A DNA stretch of 64,000 nt, taken from positions 1,984,001 to 2,048,000 of the forward strand of contig OY725491.1 of NCBI GenBank assembly GCA_963281255.1, written 5' to 3'. Made by a program: the position numbers and the translations under genes. The notes beneath the pieces were generated by a model. That model did not search any database. It saw nothing but the letters and a program-made list of their open reading frames with translations, and had not been told where the DNA came from. Shown here in pieces: positions 53,949-64,000 of the stretch (positions within the stretch are counted from its first letter, which is position 1; every line of letters begins with the position of its first letter). Source of the stretch: Aphrocallistes beatrix. Its lineage: Eukaryota; Porifera; Hexactinellida; Sceptrulophora; Aphrocallistidae.

Positions 53949-54875
53949 TCTTATATATTAAAATGCTAGGATTTTTTTTTTGTTTGTTTGTTTGTTTGTT
54001 TGTCCGAATTGATTGAAGAATTGGCAAGTCGTAGAGATACGAAAATTGGCATGTAGGTGTCAAATGATGAATCTAGGATTAAGTTCGAAAATCTAAGCAA
54101 AATTTTCACACCTCTGCAAAAAAATGGAAAATAATTTTTCACACCTTTTCTATACAATACTATGTACGGCTTCACTCTCACAATAGAAATCATTATACGA
54201 CAATATTGTAGGCTGTAATTGTAATTAATACTTCAAAGCAATAACTTATATGAATGTCTCAATTATATATTATAGTGTATGGCAGTTAAAAAGGTTATTT
54301 GTATATTTTCACACCTTTATATACATATTTTCAGACGATTTGAGGAATTTTGAAAATTATGCTAGAAACTAGCTTCCAACGGTTGACATGGGGTTTTTAG
54401 GAGTGTAGAATTCGAATATCATATTTTCAGATCGATATGATAAATTATTTGTTTACTTTTGTTTACATTAGATACATAAAGTAAACAAATCTCAAAGATT
54501 TGCTAGAAACTTGCTTTCAACGGGTGACATGGGGTTTTCAGGGGTGTAGATTTCGAATATCATATTTTCAGATCGATTTCATAAATTATTTGTTTACTTT
54601 TGTTTACATTAGATACACAAAGTAAACAAATCTCAAAGATATGCTAGAAACTTGCTTTCAATGGTTGGCATGGGGTTTTTAGTGCTGTAGATTTCCAATA
54701 TTATATTTTCAGATCCATGTGAGAAATTATTCGTTGACCTTTGTTTACAATATTTATATAAAGAAAAATAATTCCCAAAATATGTTAGATTAGGTAACTC
54801 CAGGCGCCCGCAGTGTGACTCTTCGGACACGCAGTGTCCGCAATCCGCGCAGCGCAAGCAAGCGAAGCGTGCTTG
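53949..54875 (+). mobile_element. HeliB copy, complete
   Basis: 927 bp. It starts TCTTATATATTAAAATGC after A and ends AAGCGTGCTTG before T. Three tandem units with a 141-bp period (GCTAG at 54361, 54502, 54643) occupy the distal half. The hairpin with GGACACGCAGTGTCC precedes the end. No ORF of note. Confidence 0.9.
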
Positions 54876-55199
54876 TAGATTAATAATAAGTAATCCAGAA
54901 GGAAAGTGAACTGCAAGTTGATTTGAATGCAATTAAGTTTTATTGCATTTGATTGTGAACAATGGCAAAGCCAAGGTGGTGTGTGGTGGTGCAGCACACA
55001 ACCCACGATTCTGTGACACATCGCCTGAACTATGAACTTTATAGTGCGACACCATCCAGTGGCACTACCACATCGCAAAGATTGGCTCTGATTGTTGTCG
55101 ACGTTTTTGCATTGCATTAGAAAACCATTTCGCAGGTCATTGTTAAAATTTGGGTATTTTGAGTAGCAATCAACATTCCTACGATCTTGTTTACGTGAT

Positions 55200-55500
55200 C
55201 TACGTCCATCTCTACACCATTACTGCACCTGCATCATATCCCTTAGATAAACTTCCTTGAATAATTCTACTCACACTACGTATTGTCTATTTTGTATAGG
55301 AATTACTTTCAACATATTTTGGGATCATCAATTTCTTCTATTATCAAATGTGCTAATTATTCTGGGATCATTAAATTTTTGGGATCATCAAATTATTGCA
55401 CTCTAAATTAATTAAATCTCCGTCTGGGATCATCAATAATTTGCATTCTATAATTATCCTAAAATATTTAAAATTCATATCTAACAAATTAAGCAGGAAA
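55200..55500. repeat. GGGATCATCAA-rich repeat
   Basis: Several copies of TGGGATCATCAAATTATT-like text occur, and again at 59140-59250. The flanking phrase ATTATCAAATGTGCTAATT is shared. 54876-55900 otherwise has no recognised gene. Confidence 0.6.
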
Positions 55501-55909
55501 ACTGGGATAGAATCTTAAGACTTTGGGGTCAGGTATTTTCATGATAAATATATAAAGTTAGATTCCGTTACAAGTTACTTTCAGAGCCCAAAATATGCTT
55601 AGATTCGTAGCTTCGTTCCTCTGAATAGCGGCAGTATTCTGTCACTGGCTCCATCAAGTTCGAGTCTCATACGAAAAAGTCAACTCATCACTGGATTATG
55701 ATGTCATTGCCACCTTTTTATATAAAATTTCAGTTTTCCGAGCATAACATAGGCACCGGACCAATGTTTACGCCAATTACTTCATAGCCACTTTAGTGCT
55801 TACTATCGAAACTTTGTTAGGATTTAATGTATTAAATTTTACATGTATTTTGTCATTTTATCGAGAAGTATTTAGTAATTTCGATGAATCTGGGCATATT
55901 ATACAATAA

Positions 55910-56215
55910 ATGTTGTCAGTTTCCAGGGGCTTCCCCCTGGACCCCACTGGGGGCTTATATCACCCCCCAGACCCCCAGCTGGATGCTGTGTCTCCCCTCG
56001 TCACTAAAACCCTTGGTTCCGCCGGATCAATGCGAAAGTGCTTCCGGCGCCCCTGTATAGCTCTGCCTTTACAGGAGAATCTGAGGAGATAGAAGTTTGA
56101 AATTTTACTCGCGAGGTATACATTGTTATTAATTCATGCACGCTCGCTTACGCTGCATTGCGTGCCCTGCGGACACTTTGTGTCCGCCTCATCCGACCTT
56201 TGGGCCACTCTCCTC
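55910..56215. repeat. C-rich hAT-like patch and reversed HeliA 3' end
   Basis: 55915-56060 has GGGGCTTCCCCCTGG and CCCCCCAGACCCCCAG, like the subterminal parts of the hAT elements at 8909 and 60507. 56140-56215 is a reversed HeliA end (GCGGACACTTTGTGTCCGC). Confidence 0.55.
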
Positions 56216-56759
56216 TATCGAATAATCTCGCTGGTTTAAAGTTAACATTCCAAAAATATTCGCAATATTCTTTCTAAATTTGATGCTTAGAGTCTACTAC
56301 CCATGATCAAACCTTTGAAAACTTCTCTATAACATACTTTTAAATATTCGTAAAGGGTGTGAAAATATGCATATAACCGTGTGAAGATATACAAATTCCC
56401 TTTTTTATAGCTATACACTGAAAATATTACATTGTATATAACTTAATGATTTGAAATATCATTAACAACTAGGGCATTAGTCGATCTTCAAAAAAGATCG
56501 CGTCCCGATCTCGTTCACAGCTAAAATTATGATCTACTTTATCGATTACAATTCCAAATTTAAAGTCCCCTCATAGACGACACAGGATGTGGTTCCACCT
56601 TCTTAGGATGAAACTGGGTGGGGCCAGATAGGGCACAGGCCCTAGGAGAATTTCACTGCCGTATAAAAAACGATAACAAAAATAATATACACAATTCAGT
56701 CAATCATTAATTTCGACTAGGGTTCGACAAATCTAATGGTTTTGTGGTTATCATCTAGG

Positions 56760-56845
56760 GCTTACAATCCCGGACATATTTTGTAATCCCGGGATTTCGG
56801 GATTGACTTTATTTTCTAATCCCGGGATTCCGGGATTGACTTTTT
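56760..56845. repeat. Short tandem repeat of TAATCCCGGGATT(C/T)CGGGATTGAC
   Basis: Two to three imperfect units occur. No gene was found from 56216 to 58743; 57960-58110 is a GC-richer stretch of unknown nature. Confidence 0.55.
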
Positions 56846-58743
56846 CCTTCACATTGATAGAGTTGTTTGATTTGAATAGATATTCTTAATTATATTAGAA
56901 AATAGGTGTGTTCTCCAAGTTTGGTAGTCTGAAAAAGTGTAGGTGTAGCCGCGTAGGGGGCATGATAATTCACAGATTGGCCAAGGGCGGGGCATGGGGT
57001 CAAAAAGTTTAAGAACCCCTGCTATAGTAGATTAATTAATCTCATCTTTTATCTTACTCATAGACAATGTTTTTCGGGTTTGTAATCCATGCTAAAAAGG
57101 TTTACAAGTTCTACTGAGTAATTAGAAATTCTGTTAAAGGTCTTTAATTCCTATGACGCGTCAAATGCACAATAACAAGTTCTGTCTCTTGTATAGATCA
57201 TTTATTTGTGCACTTGCACTATACCTTGAAAGTGTACATATAAATAGGCAAACATAATTTAAAATACAAAGTAAAAGCTGTACAATTCACAGATAACTCA
57301 AAATTTCTCACGCCACAATTTGAAAATCACTTCTACCCTGCCAGGAGTGGAGGTGGTTTTCAAATCGTGTCGATTATGAGAATTTCTACTCCACCACTGA
57401 CTGTACAGGTCTGCGCATCCCGAGTTTATGGTATGCGCCGGCCTTGTTCAGAATGCAGAAGCAGAGGAGCAGACCTTCAGATGTGTTCACTCAATCTCCA
57501 AAGAGGGTTCTATCTATTCCGTACAATAGATAGAAATAATTACCCACAATTCTCAGCTCTCTCCCATCTTAACTACATTTAGGTTTCTGAAGTCTGCACA
57601 CACATAGTCTGTAATTTCACCTGATACGATTATACTCGGTGATTGATAATGGTCTATTTTATCCTGGTAACGACAATGCTTTATAAAATATAGTTGCGTA
57701 CTTTATTTTTGAATTTATTTTACAGGATAGATTTCTCTAATTATGTTTTAAAATATTTGTTCGCTTGCTTATTTTATTAAAGTGTATATGTATTTATTTG
57801 GTTAAAATTATATATTAGGATAACCTAAAAGTTACTAATGAGTACTTTGAGGGGTGGTACATATTAGCTTGTACATGGGCTTAACTAGTTCTTGAAAATG
57901 TTTTTTTTAATAAATTTCAAAAAATATCATGCGCCGGAAATGGACTGGTAATGGACCGACCAAAATTTCGGTCAAGCATACTCTTTCTGCGGAGTTGTCG
58001 CTGTTTGCGATCCCGGGATGCTCGGCGCTGTCAGTCTGCGTGCTCACCTGCGAGCTGTCTGCGTGCGTGCGGATCGGCGACTACTTGAAGTGAAAGCTAC
58101 TTCAAGCTTGCAGGTCCATGCAATGCTCGTGTGCAATAGTTATTTTGTTTTTGTTTTCTATACGTGTATGTGTACTTTGTGTTTATGCCATCCCGAAAGG
58201 GAAGTGCTATCATTGAAGTAAATAAAATAGCCTTCATGCAAACAACACGTTCTTAAGATTGCGCCAGGGCAAGCTAGCTATCTGCGTCGTTACTACAGAC
58301 TTTCTAGAAAATAGTGTGCCCAAACGTCAAGTAATTAGGACTCGAAAATACAACAACACGACGCGTAGTGCAATGCCGTAGCTAGCTACGAAGAACTTAA
58401 AATTGCTTCCTTCGGGTCATGACATGGGGTGCCCAAATATTTTCCGAAAGATAGAATTTCTTGGACTTTTGATATGTTTTTAAAGATGCTTTCCACTACT
58501 TCACTCTATTTTGGCCTTGTTTCGAATTTTTAGGTATAAATGCAGGACTATTTGAATCACTGTGAATTGAATTTGGGGAAACTTGGGGAAAATTTTTATT
58601 GCGTAAAGAAGTTAATCGAACTGCAGAAAGTTTACACCCAATCAGCACGAAATTTAATACAAAATATTTACATTAGGGATCGATCCTAATGTCCTATGAT
58701 TAGAGTATAGATGAATCAAAATGAACCTTCAATATTAGTAATA

Positions 58744-59299
58744 TCTTATATATTAAATAACGTTTTTTATATTTTTTAATGCCGCTCCTAATAGGAGATG
58801 ACCTAATTTTGGACATAACTAAAATATGTAAATAGTTCATAAATCCTCCCTAAACTTGAAATATGATTGGTTGATATGTTACAACACAATTATAATTATA
58901 CATATACTATGCAAATAAATTGACCATTTCTTAATACCTTTTGCATTAATTTATATTTTGATAGCAATTAGAGACAAATTTACATTTAATATTACGTAGG
59001 TAATTCGATCTTGTTTGCATGATTTAATCCTTTTGTTTTGTCATTATCACATGTTTCCTTACGCCTACCCCATCCTTTTTGATATCTCCAATCTAATTAT
59101 TTTGTCTATCTTACTTACGATAGACTTTCAAAATACTTTGGGATCAGCAATTTCTTGAATTTATAATTATCAAATGTCCTAATTATTCTGGGATCACCAA
59201 TTATTATAAGGTAAATCTACTAAATGTCTCTGGGATCATCAAATTATTATCATACTCTAATCTAGGACAAATGGAATTAAACCCGAAAACTATCTCATA
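58744..59299 (+). repeat. HeliB 5'-end fragment and GGGATCA repeats
   Basis: TCTTATATATTAAATAACG after A marks a 5' end; the body differs from other copies. From 59140 the GGGATCA repeats recur. Confidence 0.5.
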
Positions 59300-59805
59300 T
59301 CTTATATATTAAAACGCTACGATTTTTTTGTATGTATGTTTGTCCGAATTGATTGAAGAATTGGCAAGTCGTAGAGATATCAAAATTGGCATCTAGGTGT
59401 CAAATGATGAACCTATGATTAAGTTCGGAGATCTAATAGGCAAAATTTTCACACCTGCAAAAAATGGAGAACAATTTTTCACATCTTTTCCTTACAATAT
59501 ATATTATTTCACTCTCACAATAGGAATCATTGTACGGCACTACAATAGACTGTCATCGTTATTAATACTTCGAGCAATAATTATATAGATATCTTAATTT
59601 GATTATATAGTCCAGGATCAAACTGCCAGGCGCAGAAAGCTGATTTTTGGCATGTGGGAGTCTTTTGGCTATGGCCCCACTAAGTTCTGAGCTCAGAGCA
59701 AAATGTCGACTCATCATGGAATTATGACGTCATTGTCACATTTTTAAAAGTTAAGCAATACAGTTATTCGAGCATAACTCAGCCATTATAGGAGATACAA
59801 GGCAA
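59300..59805 (+). mobile_element. Chimera: HeliB 5' part joined to HeliA body
   Basis: 59300-59610 begins TCTTATATATTAAAACGC after A and follows HeliB. From about 59615 it continues as HeliA (CTGCCAGGCGCAGAAAGC and TGACGTCA). No 3' hairpin is present. Confidence 0.75.
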
Positions 59806-59866
59806 TCGTCACATTGCGCATGATCAATTGACCCATTGCGCATGATCTGTCATCACTTTGCACATA

Positions 59867-60365
59867 CAGTAGACCCTCGATTATCCGAACAGTGTGTTCG
59901 AGTACACTCATTTTATCAAATACTTTCCAATCGAATTTGTGAAAATAATGTGTCCGGATAACTGAAATAATGTGTCCGGATAACTGAAATAATGTGTTCG
60001 GATAACTGAAATGATGTGTTCGAATAACTGAAATGATGTGTTCGGATAACTGAAATGATGTGTTCGAATAACTGAAATGATGTGTTCGGATAACTGAAAT
60101 GATGTGTTCAGATAACTGAAATAATGTTTAATAAATCAATTCCTTAAAAATGTATGTTCCAAAATTATGCGTAGCATTGTCAATTTGTTTGGCTATACAT
60201 GCGTGTAAGTAGTATTCAAATCATAATACGTTCTTTAATAACATCTAAGTTGGTACATGTGCATTTAAGAACGTAAAATACGTATTTCGCTTATCCGAAC
60301 GATTTCACTTATCCGAACACCAATCTTTGAGCTAACAAACGGAGGTGTTCGGATAACCGAGAGTG
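59867..60365. mobile_element. Tigger-like MITE with internal 22-bp minisatellite
   Basis: The ends CAGTAGACCCTCGATTATCC and CGGATAACCGAGAGTG are approximate inverted repeats between TA dinucleotides. About eight units of GTGTTCGGATAACTGAAATG fill 59950-60125. The units copy the terminal motif, so the array probably grew from one end. Confidence 0.8.
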
Positions 60366-60944
60366 TAATATGCAAAAATCACTTAAAATATTTCTATATA
60401 TGCAAATCTATTCCAAAAATTAATGTCGCTAAAAATTAATCATGCGTAATGTGTAATTGATCATGCGCAATGGACTTTTTAATATATGAAATACCATATA
60501 TTATACCATGGGCGCAAAGTTTCACCGCGATGAGGTGAAACTTGGGGGGACGCGGAGCGAGTGAAACGAGCGATTATTGGGAGGGTCTGGGGGCCTTGCC
60601 CCCCAGAAAAAAAACGATCCTTAGATACCCATATCGATTGTAACCATTCTTGGAGTCAGTAGAGCAACAATTCCATACCCATTTTCATAAATTGGTATTG
60701 GAAAAAAATCTCGTTTGAACTTCCACCCCTCGCAATGTCTTCAGTCAATCCGACTATTGTAGAGACAAAATATATGAGTCATATCTATGCTCATATTCAA
60801 GAATCAAGAGTATTATATGAATATTCAATTTTCAATTTGTTGTTTAGTTTTCAATACATATTAATTTATGTCTCAAACCTCCTTTCCACTCTGAGAAATG
60901 CATGCGCGGAACCGGAGCTGCAGGACAATCTTTGATGACTGTTC

Positions 60945-61187
60945 ATGGGTAGCACTCGTCAACTGGAACCCTCGATCCCTGATACTGTCACTGCCCAACC
61001 CGGAACCTCACTCCCCGCCTCTCAGGGCGGCGGACAGTCGCAGTCCAGGGTGAAGGGACGTCAGTTCCGAGAAGAGTGGAAAGCTACCTACCCGTGGCTT
61101 GTGGCAAGGGACTGGAAAGTGTTTTTGCAGCATGTGCTCGTGGATGACAGAAAGCAAGCGTTGGTCCCCTTTCACAATTCACCGTAA
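60945..61187 (+). pseudogene. N-terminal remnant of hAT/ZNF862-like transposase
   Basis: The phrase RQFREEWKATYPWLVARD resembles the start of the TTF/BED-like finger in these proteins (W near PWL), but the zinc-binding cysteines that should follow are gone (VFLQHVLVDDRK). It ends at a stop. Recognition is from memory and moderate. Confidence 0.55.
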
Positions 61188-61305
61188 CTGATTTCTCCAA
61201 ATGGAAGAAACGCTGTCTGGAGCTGTGAAGTATATTGGAAAGCACTCTGCTGTGTGAGTGTAAGTGGACGCGACTGTACCACGAGTGTAAGGCTACATCC
61301 GAGGA

Positions 61306-61632
61306 ATGAACCTAGAGGCACCAACTGTTCCACGCGGTCTTAAAATTTCGGGGATATATCGTGGGGCAAGGAGAATCGTTCCAGTTACTGAGGCAGACAT
61401 CGAGATGTACTTCATGTCACAGTTTAAGGCCCTTTTTCAAACTGCTCTCGATGAACGCTTCTATGTGGATGAGGCTGTAGTTGCTCTAGAAGAAGTTCTG
61501 ATTCGTTATCCTGGGATCGAGGATTCAGAGGTGGCAATCCGGACGGTGGGTGAGGTGTTTACAGCTGATGTGGATTCAGAAACCCTTAGACGCGAGGTGA
61601 AGACAATAAGGCTGATCAAACCGGACAGATGA
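61306..61632 (+). pseudogene. Downstream transposase-like remnant, 108 aa
   Basis: An open frame with EMYFMSQFKALFQTALDERF and VALEEVLIRYPGIEDSEV. It lies inside the hAT element and on the same strand as the N-terminal remnant. I infer it is a middle part of the same protein, separated by stops and deletions. Confidence 0.45.
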
Positions 61633-61954
61633 ATGGCATGTTGAGGACTTTGTGTCAGACTTTCAGGCTGATTCCATGTTGCGGGCTGTCCTACCCAACG
61701 TTTACTCCTGTTTACGTCTTCTCCTTGTCCAAGCAGTAGTAGATGAATGGAGAGATTCCAAAGGCATATCAATGAGACAGAACCAGGGCCATTTTTGAAT
61801 GATTTTAGATTTATTCTGTCCTTGAATATATTTCATTTTTTATCTAGAGTGGGGGGGCACGGTAATACCGCCCCATTCCTGTGCCCCCCTTCAACATTTT
61901 CTGGGGGTCGCGCCCCCCCCTGTTTGCGCCTATGTATTATACTCTTATTAGCCG

Positions 61955-62115
61955 GTCCTGTCAGGTCAAAATTGGACCTGGGAACTAGTTTTGGTCACCA
62001 AAATTTGTCCATGAGACCAATTTTGTCTAAATTTGGTCCCTCCTGGACCAGTTTTTGCCGCCAAATTTTGTCCAGGGGACCAGTTTGGGTCGCCAAATTT
62101 GGTTCGGGAACCAGG
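61955..62115. repeat. Short minisatellite around TTTGGTC(A/G)CCAAATTTG
   Basis: Five or so imperfect units alternate GGACC and CCAAATTTGG motifs. Related text (GTCCTGTCATGAAAAAATTG) recurs at 62630-62680. Confidence 0.55.
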
Positions 62116-62789
62116 TTGGCAACCATGACCGTAGTTTTAAAGATTAATTAAGTTGTTGGAAAAATTAGTTATTACAGAACAATATAAATATAAGTAAATC
62201 TAGGACCCATACTATTCTTGTGTTTGTTTCATGGTGAAAGTGTCGTAGTACCAGGAGTCCCCTTAGTTTTGTCCCTTGGACCTGTAACCCGTGGGGAGAT
62301 GTACCCTGAACCTATGGCACTAGGATGATGAATCCATGAGGCATCTAACCCTAGGGTACGGAATCCTAGGAGGACCGCTGGCACACCGACATAGGTATAA
62401 AATTTGTTCATTTTACAACTGATGGATAACAAGTTTCAGAGTCTACGTTTAGTCAAATGTGCTCTAGTTTTAGTAAATATCCGATATCCTCGTAAATTTG
62501 ACTGTTTCCAAGTGATGAAACCCCGACAGAATTCCAATATTTGAGAAACAGTGAGTTGAATATCTCTAATATCTGTTTAGAATCTATCCACACAATGAAT
62601 TATTGTTCGGCATGACGTTATTATAGTCGGGGTCCTGTCATGAAAAAATTGGACCGGGTCAATTTTTTGTGCCATTTAATTGCCTACACTAAAGCAGTCC
62701 TCTCCTCTTAGGATGTGATGATTTTACGATCACTCTAGGAGGTATCTATAGGCTAATAGGGCTTCACTCCAACGTATATACTAAGTCCT

Positions 62790-63270
62790 AGTATGGGTCG
62801 CCGGAATAAGTCCGAATTTGAAGTAGGAATAATTAACAAAGCACAATAGAAGCTTAGGTATGTATTATCAGCATATATAAATATGGTGTCAAAGTACCCA
62901 TATCCGTTAAAATTTAGATTAGTCACCATATGGTTCCGCAATAGATTATATTTGTGTCAGATTTGGTGGTTTTCAGAGGTCGTTTAAGGGCACTTTTAAG
63001 TGTTTTTATTATAGAATTTCCGCATAGAACTGAGATGCGAATGGGTTAATACGAAAAATTTGGTACATTCTAGTGTTGCTATGGAAACGTGTTTTGGTCA
63101 GTTGAGGTTATATCTTGAAAATCCGCGATAGCTAGACATTCAAATGTAATTCCATTTGATAGCCAATATACTACTTCCTATTAAGCAATAATATAATTTC
63201 GACGTCTAAATTCAATGGTTTACGAGATATTCGACAAATAACCAAATGTGGCCAATATGATAAATTTTTT
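62790..63270 (+). repeat. Single arm of the inner foldback family
   Basis: It matches the left arm of 21396-22467 closely (ATTATCAGCATATATAAATA, CTATGGAAACGTGTTTTGG). It stops near the palindrome centre; no second arm follows. Confidence 0.85.
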
Positions 63271-63324
63271 AATAACTGGTAAACCCAAAATCACAAATTT
63301 GTCAATTTATTGTAATTTTTTGAT

Positions 63325-63430
63325 GAGTCATAATTTTTGATTTTCGTCTGAGAAATTAGTGAAGCCATAGCCAAAAGACTCCAACATGCCAAAAAGCTTT
63401 TTGTGCTTGGCAGTTTCTTCAATAAATACG

Positions 63431-63499
<69 letters not shown>

Positions 63500-63507
63500 A
63501 TATATAA
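63325..63507 (-). repeat. HeliA 5' fragment with long (TA)n
   Basis: A reversed HeliA piece (CCATAGCCAAAAGACTCC) leads into about 75 bases of TA repeat. Confidence 0.75.
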
Positions 63508-64000
63508 ATAAAATTGGCATGTAGGTGTCAAACGATAAATCTACGATTAAGTTCGAAGATCTAAGCGTAATTTTCATTCCTCTGCAAAAAAATGGAAAAC
63601 CATTTTCACACTTTTTCTATCCAATACTATGTACGGCTTCACTCTAACGATATAAATCATTGTACGACACTTTTACGACACATTGTAGGCTGTCATTGTT
63701 ATTAGTACTTCAAAGCAATATCTCATATGGATATCTCAATTATATTATAGTGTATAACAATAAAAAAGGTTTTGTGTATATTTTCACACCTTTATATACA
63801 TATTTTAACACCATTTGATGAATTTAAAAAAATTCGCTATAGACTAGCTTCCAACGGTTGACATGGGGTTTTTAGGGGTGTAGATTTCGAATATTATATT
63901 TTCAGATCGATTTGATAAATTATTTATTACCTTTTGTTTACAATAGATACACTAAGTGAACAAATTCCCAAAATAGGCTAGATTGAGAGTAACTCCAGGC
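63508..64000 (+). mobile_element. HeliB copy cut by the window edge
   Basis: The body from GGCATGTAGGTGTCAA onward, one internal unit, and the subterminal GAGTAACTCCAGGC at the edge. The 3' hairpin would lie just beyond 64000. Confidence 0.8.

Larger units (their letters stand above)
60507..61934 (+). mobile_element. hAT element with degraded coding region
   Basis: The ends CATGGGCGCAAAG and GTTTGCGCCTATG are inverted repeats. An exact 8-bp duplication TATTATAC flanks it (60499-60506, 61935-61942). C-rich subterminal blocks match the MITE at 8909-9290. The interior holds remnants of a hAT/ZNF862-like protein, so this is probably a decayed autonomous-type parent. Confidence 0.88.

Noticed and set aside
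54785-55117. 110-codon minus-strand ORF
   Set aside because: Half lies in the HeliB 3' end and no domain is visible.
57367-58221. ORFs at 57367-57582 and 58018-58221
   Set aside because: Short, cysteine-rich only by chance, no splice context or recognisable domain.
1-64000. tRNA, rRNA or other structured RNA genes
   Set aside because: No cloverleaf with the conserved T-loop GTTC-type box or rRNA core was found by eye; a covariance-model scan would be needed to exclude them.

Overview
The window looks like nuclear DNA of an early-branching animal, most likely a sponge. It is AT-rich and has compact genes. Introns follow GT-AG rules. Coiled-coil/NHL proteins, a TRAF-type zinc-finger protein, and tandem Ig/FN3 membrane receptors all occur close together. 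About two thirds of the window is repeat or transposon-derived. The species call is inference; no RNA gene or marker was seen that fixes it. Two 200-base runs of N (1352-1551 and 35572-35771) are assembly gaps.

Layout. 0.1-5.5 kb: repeats, a possible exon relic, and a transposon-like element (2644-4526) with G-tract/C-tract inverted repeats around an OTU-type cysteine protease exon. 5.6-8.8 kb: a minus-strand Gypsy-type LTR retrotransposon that lacks reverse transcriptase and has a damaged integrase. 8.9-14.4 kb: hAT-type MITEs around a 2.6-kb satellite of hairpin monomers. 14.5-19.5 kb: a gene-dense island with a LisH-WD40 protein, an NHL protein and a TRAF-zinc-finger protein. 20.4-23.3 kb: a minisatellite MITE and two nested foldback elements. 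24.3-26.9 kb: a head-to-head pair of related 7TM-like genes, one frameshifted. 29.3-30.5 kb: a second NHL gene. 31.5-35.6 kb: nested Helitron-like elements and MITEs. 35.9-49.0 kb: three tandem minus-strand receptor genes whose short exons had to be joined by hand. 50.2-52.6 kb: a TPR-SET protein. 52.9-64 kb: mostly Helitron-like repeats and a degraded hAT element with its own transposase remnants.

Two dispersed families dominate and are called HeliA and HeliB here. Both start with 5'-TC, have TATTAAAAC near the start, and end in a GC-rich hairpin followed by CTTG. They insert between A and T without target duplication. One HeliA copy sits inside a HeliB copy, and removing it restores the HeliB sequence exactly, so the ends are certain. 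HeliA copies carry TGACGTCA palindromes, and one lies just upstream of the TPR-SET gene.

The most interesting host locus is the receptor cluster. Each full copy has a signal-peptide exon, an Ig-like exon, three beta-sandwich exons (at least one FN3) and a transmembrane exon with a short tail. Every intron is phase 1, so any middle exon can be skipped or shuffled in frame. Copy 1 has lost a splice acceptor, copy 3 lacks its signal-peptide exon, and a decayed Ig exon lies between copies 1 and 2. This birth-and-death pattern is what is expected of recognition receptors.
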